Assembly: GCF_000787835.1 (NCBI RefSeq)
Contig: NZ_BBPP01000045.1
Coordinates: forward strand, 1 to 62,060
Direction: 5' to 3'
Length of the DNA: 62,060 nt
From: Streptacidiphilus melanogenes
Lineage (GTDB): Bacteria; Actinomycetota; Actinomycetes; Streptomycetales; Streptomycetaceae
Of the stretch, positions 23,823 through 31,775 are shown in pieces. A program made the translations under genes and the position numbers. The notes under the pieces were generated by a model. That model was not told the origin of the DNA. It was given only the letters and a program-made list of their open reading frames with translations, and ran no database searches. Position 1 is the stretch's first letter; the number at the start of each line of letters is the position of its first letter.

Positions 23823-24210
23823 TCAGTGGCTCTTGCCGGACTCTGCGAGGCGCTTGATGGAGTTGGTGATCTCCTCCTCCGCCTCCTGGCGGCCGACCCA
23901 GTGGGCGCCCTCGACGGACTTGCCCGGCTCCAGGTCCTTGTAGACCTCGAAGAAGTGCTGGATCTCCCGGAGGTCGTGGGGGCGCACGGCAGCGGATCAG
24001 CACCCCCGGGAATGTGGGTTCACCGCCCAGGACGAGTGCGTCCAGCGGTTCACCGTCCAGTCCAAGAGTGCCGTCGACGTAGCCGTAGTCGGCCGGGTAG
24101 CGGGTGGAGGTGAAGAGCATCCGGTCCAACCGGATGCGCCCGAGAGCGTGGTCCATCTCGTACTTGTTGCGGCTCCCCTGGGGGATCTCGACGACGACAA
24201 CGAAGTCCAT
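23823..24210 (-). pseudogene. ppa: inorganic pyrophosphatase with internal deletion
   Basis: Starts at ATG 24210 with a good family N terminus: [40 protein letters not shown] and [12 protein letters not shown]. About 35 residues, including the Asp-rich catalytic segment, are then missing, and the rest ([40 protein letters not shown]) continues in a different frame to a stop at 23823. The loss includes active-site Asp residues, so the enzyme is dead. A further C-terminal fragment lies at 20848. Confidence 0.72.
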
Positions 24211-24648
24211 GTCCCACTCCTGCCGACGGCACGGGATCAACGGGCGAGGCCGTGCCGCCCTCGACGCCTCACCGCGCAGCCGCAGAACACCGGCGCACCA
24301 TGACGGCCGACTCCAGGCTACGGCCGGGGTTCCCCTGCCGACGGGGCGACACCGCGCGGAACGGAAAAGCCGGCCCGGTCGGCAGCCGGGTACCGCCGAT
24401 CGGCCCCCCTCCGGCCAGGACAGCGCCCGGTTAGCATGGACTGAAGGGGATGACGCATGCGACGGCAGACGCGGTGCGTCGTCTGCCTCGCCCGTGGGCT
24501 CATCAGGACGCGCCACCGCCCACCCTGCCTGATCCCTCCGCCCAGGCGTCGAATCCGCCCCGGTCCCCGACCTCGAGTCCGGCCTCTGGCCAGGACACCC
24601 TGAGCGTCTCGAAGCCGGGAGCGACCCCGAGCACCAAGGGAGACCCCG
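24211..24648. other. intergenic, nothing recognised
   Basis: Between the pyrophosphatase remnant (minus) and the CBS gene (plus). Only proline- and arginine-rich shadow frames are present; the CBS gene promoter should lie in the last 150 bp. Confidence 0.4.
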
Positions 24649-25044
24649 ATGGCGTCCACCCTCGACAAGTCCCCGGACCATCCCCACGCCGCCGACGTCA
24701 TGGTCCCCGCTGACCTGCAGGTCAGCGACCACACCGTCGTCGACAAGGCGCTCGACATCCTGCACAGCGCCCACGTGGAACACCTGCTCGTCCGCGGCGA
24801 CGACGGCCACTGTGTCGGCCTGGTCACCAGGGACGACCTGAGCGGCTACCTGTCCCAGCCCTGGTACAGCCAGCACACACGGCTGCGTGACCTCGTCCGC
24901 CCACTCGAGCCCTTCGCGCACCCCGACACCCCGATCGACGCCGTCGCCGAGGCCATGCGCGACCACGGCGCACACGTCTGGCCGGTCGTCGACGCCGACG
25001 GCTTCGCGCTGGGCGTCATCACCGCCGAGCAGCTCGGCAGCTGA
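24649..25044 (+). CDS. CBS-domain pair protein
   Basis: A 131-residue protein made of two CBS domains: [20 protein letters not shown] with [20 protein letters not shown], and [20 protein letters not shown] with [27 protein letters not shown] precedes the ATG. CBS pairs bind adenosyl nucleotides and sense energy or stress state in the cytoplasm. It lies 62 bp before a PRPP synthetase gene and may be co-transcribed, so a link to nucleotide status is reasonable. Confidence 0.85.
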   Translation: MASTLDKSPDHPHAADVMVPADLQVSDHTVVDKALDILHSAHVEHLLVRGDDGHCVGLVTRDDLSGYLSQPWYSQHTRLRDLVRPLEPFAHPDTPIDAVAEAMRDHGAHVWPVVDADGFALGVITAEQLGS

Positions 25045-25106
25045 CCGACCGACCGTCCGGACGGCGGGTCGCGGAGAGGAGTCGTCGTGGCACACGGGGA
25101 TCGGCG

Positions 25107-26072
25107 ATGAGGCCTCGGATCGTCGCGGGGACAGGTCACCGGGCCCTGGCGGAGGCCGTCGCGGCGGCGCTCGGCACCGAACCGGTGGCCTGCGAGACCG
25201 AACGTTTCCCCGACGGCGAACTGCGGCCCGTGGTGGGCGACGTGCAGGGCGCGGACCTGTACCTGGTCCAGCCCACGGGGCCGCCGGTGAACGACAACCT
25301 GGTGGAGCTGCTGCTCCTGCTCGACGCGTGCCGCCGGGGAGGTGCGCGCAGACTCACCGCGCTCGTGCCGTACTTCGGCTACGCCCGGCAGGACCGGCGC
25401 ACCGCCGCCGGGCAGCCGGTGGGCGCCCGAGTCGCCGCCGACCTGCTGGTGGCCACGGGCGCCGACCGGCTGGTCGTCATCAATCCGCACACCGCCGCGC
25501 TCGAGGCGATGTGCGGCGTCCCGGTCGAAGTGCTCACCGCCGTGCCGCTGCTCGCGGACGCCCTGGGCCAGGAGCTGTCCCGGGCCGCCGTGCTGGTCGC
25601 ACCCGACCTCGGCGCGGTCAAGCTGGTCGAGCACTACGGCCGGCTGCTGCGCCTCCCTGTGGCCGTGGTCCGCAAGACACGCGTGTCCGGCACGCAGGTG
25701 CTGGCCGAGGAACTGGTCGGGGGTGTCGCGGAGCGACCTGCGGTGATCATCGACGACATGATCAGCACCGCGGGCACCGTCGAGACGGCCGTGAAGGTCC
25801 TGCTGGCCCACGGCGCCGTTGCCGACATCACTGTGGCCACGACCCATGCCCTGCTCGTCGGCGGTGCCTGGGACCGGCTCCGACGGCTTCCGATCCGCCG
25901 TCTGGTCGTCACAGACACCCTTCCCGTGGAGTCTGCCGGAGGGTTGCCGCTCCAGGTGTGCTCCGTGGCTCCGCTGCTCGCCGATGCCGTCGACCTGCTG
26001 CACGGCGACGAGCCCGCCGTGGCGTCCCCGGTCCAGGGTGGGGTGGGCGGCGTCCGGGTGTACCCGGGGTGA
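25107..26072 (+). CDS. prs: ribose-phosphate pyrophosphokinase
   Basis: A 321-residue PRPP synthetase: converts ribose 5-phosphate and ATP to PRPP. Visible blocks: [20 protein letters not shown], the ATP-binding [47 protein letters not shown], the catalytic-loop KTRVSGTQV, and the PRPP-binding [17 protein letters not shown] (the family usually has DTGGT; here STAGT). Two-domain length is normal. The primary housekeeping copy is probably elsewhere; this divergent copy beside a CBS protein may be a specialised paralogue. Confidence 0.87.
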   Translation: MRPRIVAGTGHRALAEAVAAALGTEPVACETERFPDGELRPVVGDVQGADLYLVQPTGPPVNDNLVELLLLLDACRRGGARRLTALVPYFGYARQDRRTAAGQPVGARVAADLLVATGADRLVVINPHTAALEAMCGVPVEVLTAVPLLADALGQELSRAAVLVAPDLGAVKLVEHYGRLLRLPVAVVRKTRVSGTQVLAEELVGGVAERPAVIIDDMISTAGTVETAVKVLLAHGAVADITVATTHALLVGGAWDRLRRLPIRRLVVTDTLPVESAGGLPLQVCSVAPLLADAVDLLHGDEPAVASPVQGGVGGVRVYPG

Positions 26073-26124
26073 CCTGGGGTGGGTCGTCTCGCGCATCCGC
26101 GGCGAGCCGCGCAGGCTGGGGTGC

Positions 26125-26397
26125 ATGACGATGGATATCGACCTGGAGGCCCTGACCGACCGGATCATGGACGATGCTGGCAGGGGCGACCGGGCGGCCG
26201 TGGAGCAGGCCCTCGCCGCCTGGGGGATGAAGGGTATGGCGGCGGGATTCCTGGTCGCGCAGCAGCAGGACGTCCGGCTGCTCCTGGACGGCCAGGTCGA
26301 GCGGCTGCTCGACTATGCGAGGGCGAACGGGGCCACGCCGGAAGCGCTGAAGTGGCTCCAGGAACAACTGGACGGGGCACAGCACCCGCCCGGCTAG
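26125..26397 (+). CDS. hypothetical protein, 90 residues
   Basis: Begins MTMDIDLEALTDRIMDDAGR and is mostly helical (AVEQALAAWGMKGMAAGFLV, LLLDGQVERLLDYARANG). No membrane segment or known motif. It follows the PRPP synthetase by 52 bp on the same strand. Function unknown. Confidence 0.55.
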   Translation: MTMDIDLEALTDRIMDDAGRGDRAAVEQALAAWGMKGMAAGFLVAQQQDVRLLLDGQVERLLDYARANGATPEALKWLQEQLDGAQHPPG

Positions 26398-26437
26398 CAC
26401 AGCCGCGGTGCCCGGATTTCCGCGCCCGGCGCGGGCG

Positions 26438-26605
26438 TCAGCGCTGGGCCTGGCGCCCCGATCGCCTCCAGCGCCAGCCCAGGTAGATCAGGTCGGCCAC
26501 CAGGAGCACGGCTCCGATGACCAGGAGGTACAGCAGGCCCTTGGCGACGGCGCCGACGATCCCGAGCACGATCGCCACGATGATCACGAGCAGGAACAGA
26601 GCCAT
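26438..26605 (-). CDS. small hydrophobic membrane protein, 55 residues
   Basis: Starts at ATG 26605 and reads MALFLLVIIVAIVLGIVGAV, then LLYLLVIGAVLLVADLIYLG and a basic end WRWRRSGRQAQR. Two membrane helices with a short turn fit the small hydrophobic proteins found in many streptomycetes. It lies directly downstream of the PRC-barrel gene on the same strand. Confidence 0.65.
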   Translation of the reverse strand: MALFLLVIIVAIVLGIVGAVAKGLLYLLVIGAVLLVADLIYLGWRWRRSGRQAQR

Positions 26606-26636
26606 CACGCGCTCCCTTCCGTGCGGGGCATGTCGT

Positions 26637-26996
26637 TCATCGCCGGGCGAGTTGCCGCTCGCCCGCCGTTCCGGGCTGGTAGGTCAGGCCGTAGTGCCGG
26701 AAGATCGCTTCCTCCTCCGTCGCGGGGAGGACATCGTCCACACCGATCGCCGGGCAGCCCTTCACTTGCGACTTCGCGTAGTTGACCCGGACGTACCCGG
26801 GGCCGACGACCGCTCCGTCGAGGGGGACGAAGACCAGTCGGTGACGGGTGGGCAGGCCGACCTGCACCGTGGCCATGGCCGGCGCGTCGGTGGTGGTGTC
26901 CACGTAGACCGCCTCCATCACGCCGATCTTGTGGCCGCCCGGGTCCACGACGTGCTGGGTGCGCCATTCGCGGATGTCCGCAGCCTCGATCACCAT
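26637..26996 (-). CDS. PRC-barrel domain protein
   Basis: A 119-residue protein from ATG 26996. Residues 1-90 form a PRC-barrel: ADIREWRTQHVVDPGGHKIG, VMEAVYVDTTTDAPAMATVQ and HRLVFVPLDGAVVGPGYVRV, with a basic C-terminal tail. PRC-barrels are small beta-barrels that mediate protein or RNA contacts. It stands between CorA and the small membrane protein on the same strand. Confidence 0.8.
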   Translation of the reverse strand: MVIEAADIREWRTQHVVDPGGHKIGVMEAVYVDTTTDAPAMATVQVGLPTRHRLVFVPLDGAVVGPGYVRVNYAKSQVKGCPAIGVDDVLPATEEEAIFRHYGLTYQPGTAGERQLARR

Positions 26997-27046
26997 GTGG
27001 CCCCCTTCCTCGGGATGTCCCCATTCAGCTTGCCCCCCGACTCCGG

Positions 27047-28027
27047 TCAGAGCCAGTCCTTGCGTTTGAAGGCGACGTACAGCAGCACCGAGAGGACGAC
27101 GATGACGAGACTGGAGACGAGGAATCCCGACTCCTTCCCGAAGCCGGGGTAGGGCACGTTCTGCCCGTAGAAGCCGGTGATCGCGGTCGGGACGGCGATG
27201 ATCGCCGCCCAGCTGGTCACCTTCTTCATGATCATGTTCATGCGGTTGGCCTGGACCGAGAGGTTGGTCTCCACCAGGGAGGTGAGCATGTCCCGCAGCG
27301 ACTCGGTCCACTCGGTGACGCGCAGGACGTGGTCGTAGACGTCGCGGTAGTACGGCATGAGCGGCTCCGGCACCACCCCCAGGTCCGGACGCATCAGCGA
27401 GTTGACGACCTCCCGCATGGGGAGCACCACCCGGCGCAGACGTACCAGCGACTTGCGCAGCTCGTACGAGCGCCGCTGCACCTCCTGGATCTGCTTGCGT
27501 TCCTCCCCGAAGAGCAGTTCGTCGAGTTCCTCGATGCGGTCGTCGAAATGCTGCACGGCGGCGAAATGCCCGTCCACCAGGTAGTCCAGCAACCCGTACA
27601 GCAGCAGGCCCAAACCGGGCGCCGGGGAGGCGGCGGCAGGCGCCCGGTCCCAGCGCGCCACCACCTCGTCGAGCGGCAGACTGGCGTCCTTGCGGACTGT
27701 GATCAGCGCGTTCGCGGTGATCAGCACGGCGATCTCACTGGTCACCAGACTCACGCCGTCCGGGGCGACGGAAACCGCGTAGGCGCTGAGGAACTGGTGG
27801 GACCGGTAGCTGTCCAGTTTCGGGCGCTGTCCGGCGTGCACGGCGTCCTCGAGCGCGAGCTCGTGCAGCCCCAGCTCCTCGCCCACCGCCGCGAAGTCGG
27901 CCGGCTCCGGTCGGCACAGGTCCAGCCACACGACGGCGTCCGGCTCCGCCAGATACCGCGAGACGTCGCTGACCGGGAAGCCCTCCCGGGCGAGGACGCC
28001 GCTTCGGTAGAGCCGGGTACGGGCCAT
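27047..28027 (-). CDS. corA: CorA-type magnesium/divalent cation transporter
   Basis: A 326-residue protein. The long cytoplasmic funnel (about 1-265) includes VVWLDLCRPEPADFAAVGEE and ELALEDAVHAGQRPKLDSY; the stalk helix runs through LVETNLSVQANRMNMIMKKV. Two C-terminal membrane helices follow (TSWAAIIAVPTAITGFYGQN and FLVSSLVIVVLSVLLYVAFK), ending in the usual basic KRKDWL. The signature loop is GQN instead of the canonical GMN, a variant seen in some actinobacterial homologues. It imports Mg2+ or related ions as a pentamer. Confidence 0.9.
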   Translation of the reverse strand: MARTRLYRSGVLAREGFPVSDVSRYLAEPDAVVWLDLCRPEPADFAAVGEELGLHELALEDAVHAGQRPKLDSYRSHQFLSAYAVSVAPDGVSLVTSEIAVLITANALITVRKDASLPLDEVVARWDRAPAAASPAPGLGLLLYGLLDYLVDGHFAAVQHFDDRIEELDELLFGEERKQIQEVQRRSYELRKSLVRLRRVVLPMREVVNSLMRPDLGVVPEPLMPYYRDVYDHVLRVTEWTESLRDMLTSLVETNLSVQANRMNMIMKKVTSWAAIIAVPTAITGFYGQNVPYPGFGKESGFLVSSLVIVVLSVLLYVAFKRKDWL

Positions 28028-28108
28028 GCTCCGACCATAACCGCGACACTTCGGCAGGGCCGGACGCGGCCGACGCCTGCGGAGTGTCGCCCCCTGCGCC
28101 GCGAGTCC

Positions 28109-29377
28109 TCAGGTCCGGCCGTACCGGGTCGCGTCGTCGGCGAACTCCCGGGCCATCTCCTCGGTCACCGTCGCCCGGGTGCTGCCGATGGCGTCCAGGT
28201 AGTCCGCAGTGGTGGGACGTGCCCGTTCGCCGGTGTCGAGAGTGCGCTCGAAGACCGTCTGGGCGACCCCCCGGGCGACCTGCTTGATGTCGGCGGGAGT
28301 GAATCCGTCGCTGGCGTCCGCCAGGGCTTCCGTGTCGGCGTCCGTGCCCGTCTTGGCGATGTACCCGGTCCACAACGCGATGCGGGCCTCCCGGTCCGGC
28401 GGCCCGACCGGCAGGACGTAGTCGAAGCGGCCATGCCGCAGGAAAGCCGGGTCCAAGGCGGAGACCGCGTTGGTGGCGCACACCAGCAGCCTGCCGTCAC
28501 GCTCCCGGAAGCTCACGATCGACTTGAGGAGCTCGTTGACCACGCCGACCGACGCCGGGTCCGCGAGGTTGCGCGTACTGGCGACCTCTTCGACCTCGTC
28601 GATGAAGACCAGCACCCGGTCGAGCTCCGCGATCTGCCCGAAACGGTGACCGAGGCCCGTGGCGAGCCCACCCTCCAACGCCAGCCGTGAGGGAAAGAGC
28701 TCGACGAACGGCCACCCGAGCCGACCGGCCACCGCTCTGGCGAACGTGCTCTTCCCCGTTCCCGGCGGCCCGAACAGCACCACCGCGCGGGGAGGTTCCA
28801 CGCCGTGCTCGTCCGCGACCCCGGGATTGGCCAGCGGGAGCACCAGGCGCCGTTCGATGAGCCGTTTCTCGTCGGTCATCCCTCTCAGCTGCCCCCAGAG
28901 ACCGGCATCGGGCACCGATCCCCCCAGCGACGCCAGAACCGCCGAGCCCTGGGCACTCACCACGGCGACCTTCTCGAAGTACGTCAGACCCTGGTGATGG
29001 GAGAAGCCCGAGTTGCCCAACGCCGTGGCGCCGGTCGCCTCCGTCGAAAGAACGGCCGCGACGATCCTGGCTCCGGCCGCCTGGAGACGATGCTCCAGCG
29101 CCGAGACCAGCGCCGTGCCGAGACCCAGGTTGCGCCAGGCCGGATGCAGGGCGACGCGCAGCACCCAGGCCCGGTCCCCGTCCACCCGGCCCACCGCCGC
29201 ACCCACGAGATGTCCCTCGGCCACCGCAACCACGCTCGGATTCCCGGCCTGCAGCGCGGCCACGACCTCCGAGAGACGGAAGACAGCGGGCGGGTCCGCG
29301 CCGGCGTTCTCACCGTCGAGCCGCACCACTGCCTCGAGATCGTCCGGTGTGGAGTCACGGACGTGCCACACGGCCAC
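28109..29377 (-). CDS. GNAT acetyltransferase-AAA+ ATPase fusion protein
   Basis: Read from GTG 29377 (GAGGG upstream), though GTG 29431 is possible. The N-terminal third is a GNAT domain (VAVWHVRDSTPDDLEAVVRL, VALHPAWRNLGLGTALVSAL with the acetyl-CoA loop). After a linker comes an AAA+ domain: Walker A VVLFGPPGTGKSTFARAVAG (around residue 203), Walker B RVLVFIDEVEEVAST and sensor/Arg-finger LDPAFLRHGRFDYVLPVG. It may couple ATP-driven remodelling to protein acetylation or use GNAT as a binding head. The stop of a DUF5994 gene lies just upstream of it on the same strand. Confidence 0.82.
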   Translation of the reverse strand: MAVWHVRDSTPDDLEAVVRLDGENAGADPPAVFRLSEVVAALQAGNPSVVAVAEGHLVGAAVGRVDGDRAWVLRVALHPAWRNLGLGTALVSALEHRLQAAGARIVAAVLSTEATGATALGNSGFSHHQGLTYFEKVAVVSAQGSAVLASLGGSVPDAGLWGQLRGMTDEKRLIERRLVLPLANPGVADEHGVEPPRAVVLFGPPGTGKSTFARAVAGRLGWPFVELFPSRLALEGGLATGLGHRFGQIAELDRVLVFIDEVEEVASTRNLADPASVGVVNELLKSIVSFRERDGRLLVCATNAVSALDPAFLRHGRFDYVLPVGPPDREARIALWTGYIAKTGTDADTEALADASDGFTPADIKQVARGVAQTVFERTLDTGERARPTTADYLDAIGSTRATVTEEMAREFADDATRYGRT

Positions 29378-29434
29378 GGTCGGCCCTCGGGGGTCGTAGT
29401 CCTGGGGCTTCCCTGTCGTCCGGCGGTCCACGGG

Positions 29435-29917
29435 TCACGCCGCGGATGTGATGCCGGTCTTGACGAAGATCTGCCGGGCCGAATCCGAGGCGCCGGCCAG
29501 CACCGCCGCGGCCATGGCGGCCTGGGCGGCCGCAGGGTCCGCGTCGGGAGGAACGACCAGGAGCACGAAGTGGTCGTGGTAGCCGCGGGTGAGGATCACC
29601 GTGTCGTCGCCGACCGGGAACCAGTCGATATGGACGACCCGGTCGTCGACGGTCATCCGTCCTGGCACCTCGTCCCACGCGGCGGCGTCCAGGCCCACCC
29701 GTTCGATCGGTCCCACGGACTCCGTCACCGCCGTGATGAGTGCCGGAAGCTCCGCAACCACGTCGCGTGAGCGCGGCCACCAGGCCCCGTCGTGCGCCCC
29801 GAGCCGTGACGCGGTCGTCTCCAGCCGCAGGACCACCGCACCGGGCGCCCGCGGCCAGTCGTTCCCGTCCGGCAGCAGCCTTCCCGCTGACGGCGTGGTG
29901 GAAGGATCGACACTCAT
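29435..29917 (-). CDS. DUF5994 family protein
   Basis: A 160-residue protein from ATG 29917. The core reads VVLRLETTASRLGAHDGAWW, RSRDVVAELPALITAVTESV, DDRVVHIDWFPVGDDTVILT and FVLLVVPPDADPAAAQAAMA. It is more diverged than the copies at 15058 and 31604, and its gene lacks the hairpin leader. It probably forms an operon with the GNAT-AAA+ gene, which starts right after it. Confidence 0.75.
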   Translation of the reverse strand: MSVDPSTTPSAGRLLPDGNDWPRAPGAVVLRLETTASRLGAHDGAWWPRSRDVVAELPALITAVTESVGPIERVGLDAAAWDEVPGRMTVDDRVVHIDWFPVGDDTVILTRGYHDHFVLLVVPPDADPAAAQAAMAAAVLAGASDSARQIFVKTGITSAA

Positions 29918-30014
29918 GGGACACCGCCTGTCCGCAACGGACCACCCCGCCCGACGGCCGACGTCGCTCCGCCAGGCAAAGGCCGACGCGCCGAGCCGCT
30001 TCCGGGGCCGATTC

Positions 30015-30045
30015 CACGCTACTCCGGTGGGGCCGGAGTAGCGTG
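30015..30045. promoter_or_regulatory. 13-bp perfect inverted repeat between divergent genes
   Basis: CACGCTACTCCGG and its exact complement flank the 5-nt spacer TGGGG. Each arm contains TAGCGT, a good -10 hexamer, pointing outwards, so the palindrome may be a pair of back-to-back promoters for the genes at 29917 (minus) and 30204 (plus) or an operator covering both. Confidence 0.5.
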
Positions 30046-30203
30046 AAGGCCGTCGGGCGCGCCAAGCCCTGCCACTGGCTGCCGTGGCTCCCGACGGTCG
30101 CAGGGTCGACGATCCACGGTGGGGGGGACCCCGGAAGCCCGGCCGGCGGTCGGCCACCGACCGGCCCACACCGTGTCACCTGTCTGTGGGGAGTGGAGGA
30201 CCT

Positions 30204-30461
30204 GTGCAGGACGAGCCGTTGCCGCCGCTCGGGCACGCCGACGTCCGCGTCATCGCAGCCACGCCGGACGCCGCGTGCCAGGTCGCGCTTGTGCTGCGCA
30301 GCACGTTCGTGAGCACCGAACAGCGCAGCTATCCGGCGGGGCCGGACGGGACCGGTACGAGACTGCACCTCACAGTGGACACCACACGCGCCCCCGAAGC
30401 GCCCGGTCCGCTCCCCGACCGTTCGTCCGGCGGCGACCACCCACACCCCGGCGAGGTCTGA
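30204..30461 (+). CDS. hypothetical protein, 85 residues
   Basis: Starts at GTG 30204 with GGAGG close upstream. A short conserved core is visible: HADVRVIAATPDAACQVALV and LRSTFVSTEQRSYPAGPDGT, then GTRLHLTVDTTRAPE. This looks like one alpha/beta unit with a strand-loop end, found in other streptomycete hypothetical proteins. Function unknown. Confidence 0.6.
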   Translation: MQDEPLPPLGHADVRVIAATPDAACQVALVLRSTFVSTEQRSYPAGPDGTGTRLHLTVDTTRAPEAPGPLPDRSSGGDHPHPGEV

Positions 30462-30536
30462 TCCCGGCGCGAACTGTCCCCGTGCCATGCTGATGATCAG
30501 GGACCTGGGGCCGGTCCCATCCGGCCCGGCGCGGAG

Positions 30537-30645
30537 TGGGCTGAAAGCACCGAAGGTCTTCCGAACACCGGCTGCAGTGCCCCTGCCGTTCTCGGCGAAC
30601 GCCGACACCGGGCCTGCCCGCAGGCCCGGAGACAGGACGCGCACC
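30537..30645 (+). promoter_or_regulatory. DUF5994-type leader, copy 2
   Basis: The same two hairpins as in copy 1: TCGGC/GCCGA with loop GAAC (30592-30605) and a 9-bp stem CCGGGCCTG/CAGGCCCGG with loop CCCG (30608-30629), followed after 16 nt by ATG 30646. Compared with copy 1, a U-G pair is U-A and a G-U pair is G-C. The gene behind it is only a stub. Confidence 0.62.
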
Positions 30646-30735
30646 ATGTCCGTGTCACTGCTTCGACGGCCCTCCGTCACCTTCCCCCGCCCCGGGCTTG
30701 GTCTCCCCCGCTGCGCCCCGCCCTACCGCCGGATG
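30646..30735 (+). pseudogene. DUF5994 gene stub
   Basis: The first codons after the leader (MSVSLLRRPSVTFPRPG) match the N terminus of the DUF5994 protein at 15058, and a shifted frame continues as PLRPALPPDG. The conserved DGAWWP core is missing and the sequence runs into the 3' end of the convergent DUF5994 gene at 30856. Only the leader and about 30 codons survive. Confidence 0.5.
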
Positions 30736-30855
30736 GCGCCGCGAACACGACACCAGGTCGACGCCCGCGCACGATGTCCGCAGACCAGCGGAACTCTGAT
30801 GCCTCATCAGTCGAGCGCGCCGGCAACAGCTCCGCGGCTACGGACTGCTCCCCTT

Positions 30856-31604
30856 CTAGCACAGCAGCTGCCACAGGGTGCCCGCTCCGATCTGCTCGTA
30901 CGTGAGCCCGGTCTCCTCGGCCAGCGCTTCGAGTCCAAGGCTCCCGCCACGGGCCTCCGCAGCCCTGGACAGCCGGGCCGCCCACAGCTCCGCTTCGCCG
31001 AACGTCCCCTGCTGCTCGAACCGGGCCTTGAGGTGCTCGACCGTGCCGTCGGCCGCCGAGTGCCGAGCGGGTAGAGCTTGCCCAGGCGTCAGGGAGGCGC
31101 CGGCGAGGACGCTCCCGTCGGACTCCCAGGCGTTGGTGGCCAGGACGACGGCAGCGGCGAGCAGGGCGCTTGCGGTCTGCCGAGTGGCCGGGTCGGTGGT
31201 CGCCGCCATCAGCCGGGCGGCGGTGGTCGGGTCCGTCTGCGGCGGGACGACCAGCAGGTCGCAGCGTCCGACGCCGAAGGAGAGGAGCAGGAGCTTGTGC
31301 GGATCCTGTTCGACGGCGCACCAGCCGATCCGGATGACACGGCCTGCAATCGGCAGACGGGCCGGCAGCGGCTGCCTCCAGTGGCAGGGTCGACAGTCAC
31401 ACGGGTGATGCGCCCCCAGCCATGGTCCAACTCGGCTATGAGCAGCGGAAGTTCGTGCGCAAGGTCATCGGAGTGAGGCCACCAGGCCCCGTCGAACAGA
31501 CCGGATGGCGGGCCGGCGGGCTTGAGCGCGAAGCGCGGGCGGGGCATGGACGGCGGAGGGTCGGGCAGCGCGGGAGGCCGCCTGGGAAGCGGCAGTCGGG
31601 TCAT
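30856..31604 (-). pseudogene. DUF5994 family gene with one frameshift
   Basis: Starts at ATG 31604 (MTRLPLPRRPPALPDPPPSM) and carries LFDGAWWPHSDDLAHELPLL and WGRITRVTVDPAT. Near 31380 one base is missing; the frame then continues as WRQPLPARLPIAGRVIRIGW, EQDPHKLLLLSFGVGRCDLL and VVPPQTDPTTAARLMAATTD. It continues to a stop at 30856. Apart from that base the gene looks complete, so a sequencing error is possible. The C-terminal extension (about 115 residues) ends LTYEQIGAGTLWQLLC, absent from the other copies. Confidence 0.65.
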
Positions 31605-31713
31605 GATGCGGGCCTGTCCCCGGGCCCGCCGCGGCAGGCCCGGTGTCGGCGTTCGCCGAGAACGACAGGGCATGGCCGCCAGTGTCCGAAGAACCCTCGG
31701 TACCTTCACCGTA
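31605..31713 (-). promoter_or_regulatory. DUF5994-type leader, copy 3
   Basis: On the minus strand: -10-like TACGGT (31713-31708), then TCGGC/GCCGA with loop GAAC (31659-31646), then a 9-bp stem CCGGGCCTG/CGGGCCCGG (31643-31620) with a 6-nt loop, and 15 nt to ATG 31604. Small length changes against copies 1 and 2 shift the coding frames, so the conservation is at RNA level, not of an encoded peptide. Confidence 0.62.
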
Positions 31714-31775
31714 CTCCGCTCCTGACCGGTTGCGGCCGGATCCGCGGTGCGCATCCACGCCCGCGGGCAGGTCCG

